A stretch of 64,000 nt of DNA from Agriotes lineatus (Eukaryota; Arthropoda; Insecta; Coleoptera; Elateridae), in contig OW679197.1 in NCBI GenBank assembly GCA_940337035.1, forward strand, positions 59,169,903 through 59,233,902, written 5' to 3'. Every line of letters starts with the position of its first letter. Position 1 is the first letter of the stretch. A program made the translations under genes and the position numbers. This document shows positions 59,082 to 64,000 of this stretch, one piece after another. Under the pieces are notes generated by a model. The model did no database searches, was not told where the DNA came from, and saw nothing but the letters and a program-made list of their open reading frames with translations.

Positions 59082-61978
59082 TAGCCGCTGAAACGAAAAT
59101 GGAGCAATTGCAGCCCGAACGCTAACGTCACTGGTTCGAAAACTCCACGATGCGTTATGAAAGCAGCATATTTACTTGCTCTTTCAGTCATCCCTATTTG
59201 CCAGTAGGCTCTTACTACATCGATTAAACTCAGGTATCTGGCCTTGCTGCATTTTTCCACACATGCTTCTATATTAGGAACAGGATGTTGCTGTGGCACC
59301 GTAATAGCATTTAACGCTCTGTAGTCGATCACAGGCCTTGGATCCTTCCCTTCAGCCTCCACAATCATCATAGGCGATGAATACTCGCTGTTACTGGGCC
59401 TAATTCTAAATCCGTGTGCCGCGTGCGGTGCACATCTCAAAGCGAAAAGCGCTTGATCGATATATTCATCCCACTCATTTCCGTTTTCGTAACACAACGC
59501 TCTTAGGATTCGCTTGTATACGCCGTGGAATCGTTCTACTGCATTTGATTGCGGATGATATGCTGAACTGTGTATGATTTTTATACCACATCGGTCAAGA
59601 AATTCGGTCGTTAGATTGCTGGTAAATACAGTGCCCAAATCCATCTGGATTTCGGATGGAAATCCTACTCGCGAAAATATATTTAATAACCCTTTTACCA
59701 CCGCTTCAGAATCTGTTACTTTTAATGGGATCGCGTCAGGAAATTTTGTGGCACTACAAATTAGCGTTAGTAGATATCTGTTTCCCTTCTCGGTTTTCGC
59801 TAAAGGTCCTACAATATCCACATTTACTCGCTTATACGGTTCGGTGATTACTGGCACTCTACACATTGGAGCTTTTTTTCTATCAGTGGACTTCCCTACG
59901 CGCATGCAAACGTCACAGCACTTGATTTTGTTTTTCACGTCTCGTCCCATCTGATTCCACCAATAATTCTGCTTGATCCTGTCAATGGTTTTGTTACAAC
60001 CCAAGTGTCCCATCCACATGTTATCATGTGCGATATCTAGCAACTTGCTTTGTAATTTTTCTGACACCATCACTTGCTCAAAGCTCCGACCCAATTTGTC
60101 CGTAATTCTCCTGTGCAGTATTCCATAAGCAATGTAGAATTTTGCTCCATTGTTTTCCTTCTTTGATTCTGCCATCTCAAAATACTCCTTTAATTTTGGG
60201 TCTTCTAATTGCAGCATTCTTAAGGTTGTCGGTGTTAGTTGTGTTATGTCCGAGTAATCGACATCCGATTTAGGTATTGAAAATTGTTCGTCCTTTTCCA
60301 GGCTCGGTGATTTATACCCAATCTCCTTTTCCGCTTCTTCTCCCTGTTCGTCGGAATCTTTTCCGTCTTCTGAACTCTTTACTTCGGCATTCGTTTCTTT
60401 ATTTTCATCGTGAACCTTTTCCTTTTCCATTATAGCCGTCGCCTGCGCTCTCGTTAATGCGAGCACTTGTTGAATTACCACATCCTTTTCCTTCGGCAGC
60501 ATCTCCCACGTTCTATTCGATAGCAGATACGTATAATCTCGAGGCAAACGATTCGCTACAGCTGCTTCAGTTTCCACCTGAATTTCTGGCAAATTTAATT
60601 TTACCTTCGCAACTGGTAACGCCACACATTCTTCATTCAGGAGTCCTTGCACATATACATATTTCCCTGTATAATCGGCTCCTTTGATTAAATTTGTGTG
60701 CACGATATCATAGCTGGCTCCGCTATCTCGTAGTAATTTGGCTTCCACTCCATTTACTTTCGCTATTATGGTATAAGGTTCTAGCAGACCTTCCTCGTTC
60801 TTGCTCTGGCCTATCGTTGCTAAAACGACTTGTGTTTTGGGACATTCCGGTGAACCTTTATAGTGACCTACTGCACCACATCCAAAGCACTTCCCCGGCC
60901 TTCGTCTGTCGAAACTGCGTTTGTCCAAGTTTTCCTTGACAACACTTTCCGTTTGCACCTGACTTTTCCCTAAGTCATTTTTCAAGTTCGACGTCGTTGG
61001 CTTAGTTTCGAACTTATTTTTCGATGTCTTGAAGTTTCCATTATATTGCCGTTCTGTACCTGGTCCTCTTTTGGTGACGTATGTGTCTGCATGCTCTGCA
61101 GCTTCCTCCATCGTCTTGGACTTGTTTCGGTCCTCCAACCAGAATTTCATCTCTCCTGGCAACGAACTATAAAATTTCTCCAAGCACATCAGTTGAGTTA
61201 GCTTGTCGAAGTTTCCTTCCGCTTCTTCGCTCTTGATCCATTCCTGGAAATTGGTTTTTAGTTGGTATGCAAATTCCGCATAACTCTGGTCGGTTTTCCG
61301 TTTCCCGTACCGAAATTTCGTTCTAAAAACTTCTGCTGTTAGCTGATATTTCTTGAGCAGACTAGCCCTGACTTTGTCGTAATCTTTGCTGTCCTCTTCT
61401 GTTAATCGAGCCACGACCTCATTCGCTGTTGGTGACAACACACTCGTCAATCGAATTGGCCACGATTCCTTGGAGAAGTTCAATTGCACACAAACCCGCT
61501 CGAAATTTGTTAAATACAATCCCATGTCACCGTCATCCTTGAAAGGTTGCAATTGTTTTGTCATATTCAAGGACATATTCCTAATTGCATTGACATCATG
61601 TACATTATTTTCATTTGCCGTTTGAGCTTGGGCCTGAGCAATTTTCACTTGGGCATCTAATCTAGCTACCTCCAATCTTTCTTCTCGCTCCTTTTCAGCT
61701 AATTCTAACCTTTCTCTTCGTTCCCTTTCAGCTAATTCTAATTTATCCTTTCGTTCCCTTTCAGCTAATTCTCGTTCCCTGCTAGCTAATTCTTCCCACT
61801 GGTCCTTCCGAGGGTTTTCATCCCAGGCACCTAATTCTACTTTAATGTCCTCTACCGAATGTTGAGCCTTAATCAATTCTTCTATGATCTCTGCCTTTTT
61901 CTTTTTCTCCGGTAATTCCAACAGATTAGCAACGTATTTTAATTCGTTCACCGAAAAAATACTGTATTCGGAAACCAT
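59081..61978 (-). CDS. Gag-protease-integrase-RT(N-terminal) polyprotein of the LTR element
   Basis: 965 residues from ATG at 61978. Residues 60-120 are a charged coiled coil. 130-302 are capsid, and 216-302 resemble a SCAN domain (FRTKFR, then LMCLEKFYSSLP, then MEEAAEHA). A CCHC knuckle lies at 364-379 with C-x2-C-x4-H-x6-C spacing, and protease DSGAS starts at 418. Integrase has the zinc motif H651, H658, C688, C691 and the triad D721, D780, E815 (34 residues between the last two, one fewer than usual). Integrase stops abruptly at about residue 856 (APHAAHGF), where its C-terminal part should follow. RT begins at once with SNSEYSSPM (864-872), VIDYRALN and LSLIDV (D920). The frame then ends after a one-base shift following FGL. 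Confidence 0.9.
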   Translation of the reverse strand: MVSEYSIFSVNELKYVANLLELPEKKKKAEIIEELIKAQHSVEDIKVELGAWDENPRKDQWEELASRERELAERERKDKLELAERERRERLELAEKEREERLEVARLDAQVKIAQAQAQTANENNVHDVNAIRNMSLNMTKQLQPFKDDGDMGLYLTNFERVCVQLNFSKESWPIRLTSVLSPTANEVVARLTEEDSKDYDKVRASLLKKYQLTAEVFRTKFRYGKRKTDQSYAEFAYQLKTNFQEWIKSEEAEGNFDKLTQLMCLEKFYSSLPGEMKFWLEDRNKSKTMEEAAEHADTYVTKRGPGTERQYNGNFKTSKNKFETKPTTSNLKNDLGKSQVQTESVVKENLDKRSFDRRRPGKCFGCGAVGHYKGSPECPKTQVVLATIGQSKNEEGLLEPYTIIAKVNGVEAKLLRDSGASYDIVHTNLIKGADYTGKYVYVQGLLNEECVALPVAKVKLNLPEIQVETEAAVANRLPRDYTYLLSNRTWEMLPKEKDVVIQQVLALTRAQATAIMEKEKVHDENKETNAEVKSSEDGKDSDEQGEEAEKEIGYKSPSLEKDEQFSIPKSDVDYSDITQLTPTTLRMLQLEDPKLKEYFEMAESKKENNGAKFYIAYGILHRRITDKLGRSFEQVMVSEKLQSKLLDIAHDNMWMGHLGCNKTIDRIKQNYWWNQMGRDVKNKIKCCDVCMRVGKSTDRKKAPMCRVPVITEPYKRVNVDIVGPLAKTEKGNRYLLTLICSATKFPDAIPLKVTDSEAVVKGLLNIFSRVGFPSEIQMDLGTVFTSNLTTEFLDRCGIKIIHSSAYHPQSNAVERFHGVYKRILRALCYENGNEWDEYIDQALFALRCAPHAAHGFRIRPSNSEYSSPMMIVEAEGKDPRPVIDYRALNAITVPQQHPVPNIEACVEKCSKARYLSLIDVVRAYWQIGMTERASKYAAFITHRGVFEPVTLAFGLQLLHFRFSG

Positions 61979-62410
61979 TGTTTCTTTTTAAATGAAACAC
62001 TTGATAAAAATTTAAATTCTGTAAACCAGGAATTTTGCGTAACCCGTAAATTACCTATCGCTGCCGTAAAAACTTAACTAGTTCACAACCCGTCGAAAAT
62101 TTACTATTACTGACAACTACGAGCAATACCTGATCCTATTATTTCAAAAAAATATATACACAACCTTACTAAATCGCATAATAAGACCATATAATTCCGA
62201 AACAAACAACAAGTATTACTTACCCACAACTGGAATTTTCTGCTTTCCCCGCTGTGCTGTCGTCGTTCCCGGATTGACCGCTTCCGTTGTTTAGATGCTT
62301 TTTCCCGTCCTGTTCACGTGCTTCCCCTTGTATATTTCAACGCTTGCACTTGGACCGACTTCGAAACAAAAGAAATCTTCTGTCGTGCGATTTAAATAAG
62401 TTATAAATTA
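61979..62410 (-). other. 5' leader of the LTR element
   Basis: About 430 bases lie between the primer site and the gag start, without a reading frame. This is a normal place for the packaging and leader region. Confidence 0.6.
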
Positions 62411-62426
62411 CACCGCTTGATCACCA
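62411..62426 (-). other. Primer binding site
   Basis: On the sense strand TGGTGATCAAGCGGTG starts one base after the 5' LTR. A leading TGG pairs with the CCA end of a tRNA. I could not assign the tRNA with confidence. Confidence 0.6.
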
Positions 62427-62427
62427 C

Positions 62428-63154
62428 TATTGCGAGACGCCTAAAGTCGGGGTAACTGGCAATCCTTTTAATTGAAACACACTCGGACACGAAGACCAAA
62501 GCTACTGAGATTAATAAGAACACTTAAGTAGATACAAATACTTGCATTTATTTTTCTGCCGTTTACAGAAACCTTAAGTTTACGTATTTACATCTTCTTA
62601 TTAACTAACTTAATTCTAAGTCCATTCTGACCAAGAAAGCTCGGTGGGCGTTACAAAGTTCCCAATAACCTATCAGAGCTGGTCTAAATTTTGGACATTT
62701 GGCATTACGCGGACGTGACCGTTCATAATAGTTCTATGAATTTTACAAGCTTGAGGATTTCCCACAGTGAAATGTGGCCTGTTCGGACCCTTAGTAAATT
62801 ACCGCTATAAAGATTTAAATTTCTACTAAAAGCATTTGGTCCCAGCTGCAAATAGTTTTTATGATCGAGTTGCAACCATTGCTTCTTCTAATCACGTACC
62901 GGTCATATACATCACTCAATATTTCGGTTTATGAAGTAAACGCTGCATAAACTTACTCAAATCTTATTCGTGAGATTGGAATATCTCCAGCTTCCCAAGC
63001 GAAAGGCACGTTTCTAAACATCCGCTTGTTGTAATTTAAATATGACATTTTCCTACGAATTTTACCTTAAAATATTATACAGATGGTTTACAGCTAACTA
63101 AAGTACAGTATATTCCTACATAGTTCATTAAATTAAAGAACGCGAATCGTAACA
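62428..63154 (-). repeat. 5' LTR (right copy, 727 bp)
   Basis: It is the direct-repeat partner of 57374-58102. On the sense strand it begins TGTTACGATTCGCG and ends CTCGCAATA. A TATA box or polyadenylation signal could not be placed with confidence. Confidence 0.95.
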
Positions 63155-63158
63155 GTAC
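63155..63158. other. Target site duplication GTAC (right)
   Basis: Matches GTAC at 57370-57373. Confidence 0.8.
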
Positions 63159-64000
63159 GTTCATTTATCTTCAAATTTCTTCGTTTGTAAGATGTTCTCG
63201 TTTTGATATTCGTGAGCATCTTAGAAAATATATCTCTACTGTATAATTTTTCTCTACGTTCCAAATTCACTGTCCAGATTTGAGAACCATCGAACAGAGG
63301 TGACTCGACAAGACTTTCTTTCTTATGTTTCTTGATTTTATTTGCAATGTTTTTTCCACCATACGGATTTAAGGTATCCTATAGCCCTTTTTCTTTGCTC
63401 AATTTTTCTTAGAATTTGATTTGGTTCGATCCGTCTTTGGATCAAGTGTTGAAATCCCTTAGAGGTATAATTGGTTGCAATAAATATCTATGTTGTTCAA
63501 CAAAAGTTGTATTTTCACTGTACATTTCCTTAATAATGAATATTAATTGATGGCCACCGTTGAAATATACAGCTTTTTATAGCTTTTTCTAAAGATTGAT
63601 CTAAGCTCTCTCCCTAAATCTATAAAAAGCTGAGCGGGTCTCTTCCCCTTGGTTCTGTCTTTCTTCCGTTAGCTGCTGTATTACAAGATTACCTACACAT
63701 CTTTTAGCTGCTATAAAACCACTTTGTTCCACACAGATTTTAGTTTTTATATTGTCTTTCAACTTTTTTATTTTTCTGAATAGTATGCTCATGGTACTGT
63801 ACACTTAATACCCTGTAGTGGTTTTTTTTTCGTTTCTATCCTGTTTTATACGTGTATATTGATGTAACATGAGATCTTTTTCACAGATTTCGAAAGGTTA
63901 ATTGTATACCACTACTGATCACGTGGTGTGAGCGTTTAACCAATGACTGGTGGTCGGTTTTTTTATCAATTTTGCTATCTCCACTTTTCATTGCTCTATT
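63159..64000 (-). pseudogene. LINE reverse transcriptase fragment (right part of the LINE split by the LTR element)
   Basis: On the minus strand EQSGFIAAKRCVGNLVIQQL, followed by a region with EETRSAFYRFRER, fits the RT block usually written 'eeQsGFR.gRsc.d.if.l.qi.ek..e....hl.FiDfekAfD'. Further on, IIKEMYSE, and later GSQIWTVN with a following LERREKLYS, match the downstream part. The catalytic YADD region is missing between them, so this copy has an internal deletion as well as stops. Just before the LTR element the frame reads RRNLKINER and then resumes across the insertion at 57369. It probably extends past the window edge. Confidence 0.6.

Larger units (their letters stand above)
57374..63154 (-). 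mobile_element. Young LTR retrotransposon, Gypsy-type with Gmr1-like gene order
   Basis: Two direct LTRs of 729 and 727 bases, differing at one substitution and two single-T indels, enclose one interrupted gag-pol on the minus strand. The element lies between GTAC duplications within an old LINE. Domain order is gag, protease, integrase, reverse transcriptase, RNase H, then the 3' LTR. Conventional Gypsy elements have integrase last; Gypsy elements with integrase before RT are the Gmr1-like group. The LTR begins TGTTACG on the sense strand. One frameshift within RT and a deletion in RNase H make this copy non-autonomous as read. Homopolymer sequencing error is possible for the small indels. 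Confidence 0.92.

Noticed and set aside
59574..59954. 126-codon plus-strand frame within the LTR element
   Set aside because: It is the opposite-strand shadow of the integrase coding region.
57374..63154. Envelope gene making the LTR element an endogenous retrovirus
   Set aside because: Only about 190 non-coding bases lie between the RNase H stop and the purine tract, so there is no third ORF.

Overview
The window looks like non-coding DNA from an arthropod genome, most likely an insect. It is AT-rich and holds no long host open reading frame. Almost everything I can name is transposon-derived: Jockey-like and other non-LTR retrotransposons, mariner, hAT and pogo-type DNA elements, many short inverted-repeat elements (MITEs), a tRNA-derived SINE and one young LTR retrotransposon. 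A beetle is plausible, but the sequence alone does not prove the order. I could not identify a complete host gene, tRNA, rRNA or CRISPR array.

Layout. 1-5 kb: two copies of a dispersed repeat (called RepA here), then unassigned sequence. 4.4-7 kb: a pogo-like element with a PHD-finger remnant, then a hAT element with an 8-bp target duplication and a foldback element nested inside it. 8-12.1 kb: a hairpin-rich MITE, a 2.6-kb array of degenerate 21-bp units interrupted by a MITE, and a further MITE beside it. 12.1-27 kb: unique DNA alternating with a Harbinger-like MITE, RepA copy 3 and a rearranged duplication at 22.2-23.8 kb. 27-36 kb: fragments of LINE 3' ends, a TATCGAT-rich stretch and a SINE. 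39.4-41.8 kb: a decayed LINE. 41.9-50 kb: two more RepA copies, a 165-bp tandem repeat, a candidate minus-strand ratchet site or microexon, and another MITE. 50-54.3 kb: unique, then AT-rich DNA. 54.3-57.2 kb: a Jockey-like remnant followed by two mariner remnants. 57.2-64 kb: a LINE remnant split by the LTR retrotransposon.

The LTR retrotransposon (57374-63154, minus strand) is the most interesting object. Its two LTRs differ at only three sites and it is bounded by a GTAC duplication. Its domains read gag, protease, integrase, then reverse transcriptase and RNase H, so integrase lies before reverse transcriptase although the proteins are of Ty3/Gypsy type. Its capsid region also resembles a SCAN domain. 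Both traits are hallmarks of the Gmr1-like Gypsy group, first described from deuterostomes. This copy is broken by a frameshift and internal deletions.

Between the transposons lie recurring 0.3-0.7 kb patches of balanced base composition, rich in CpG and homeodomain-type ATTA sites and lacking repeats or coding signal. Together with the candidate recursive splice site near 47.3 kb, they suggest (inference only) a very long intron or a regulatory desert beside a developmental gene.
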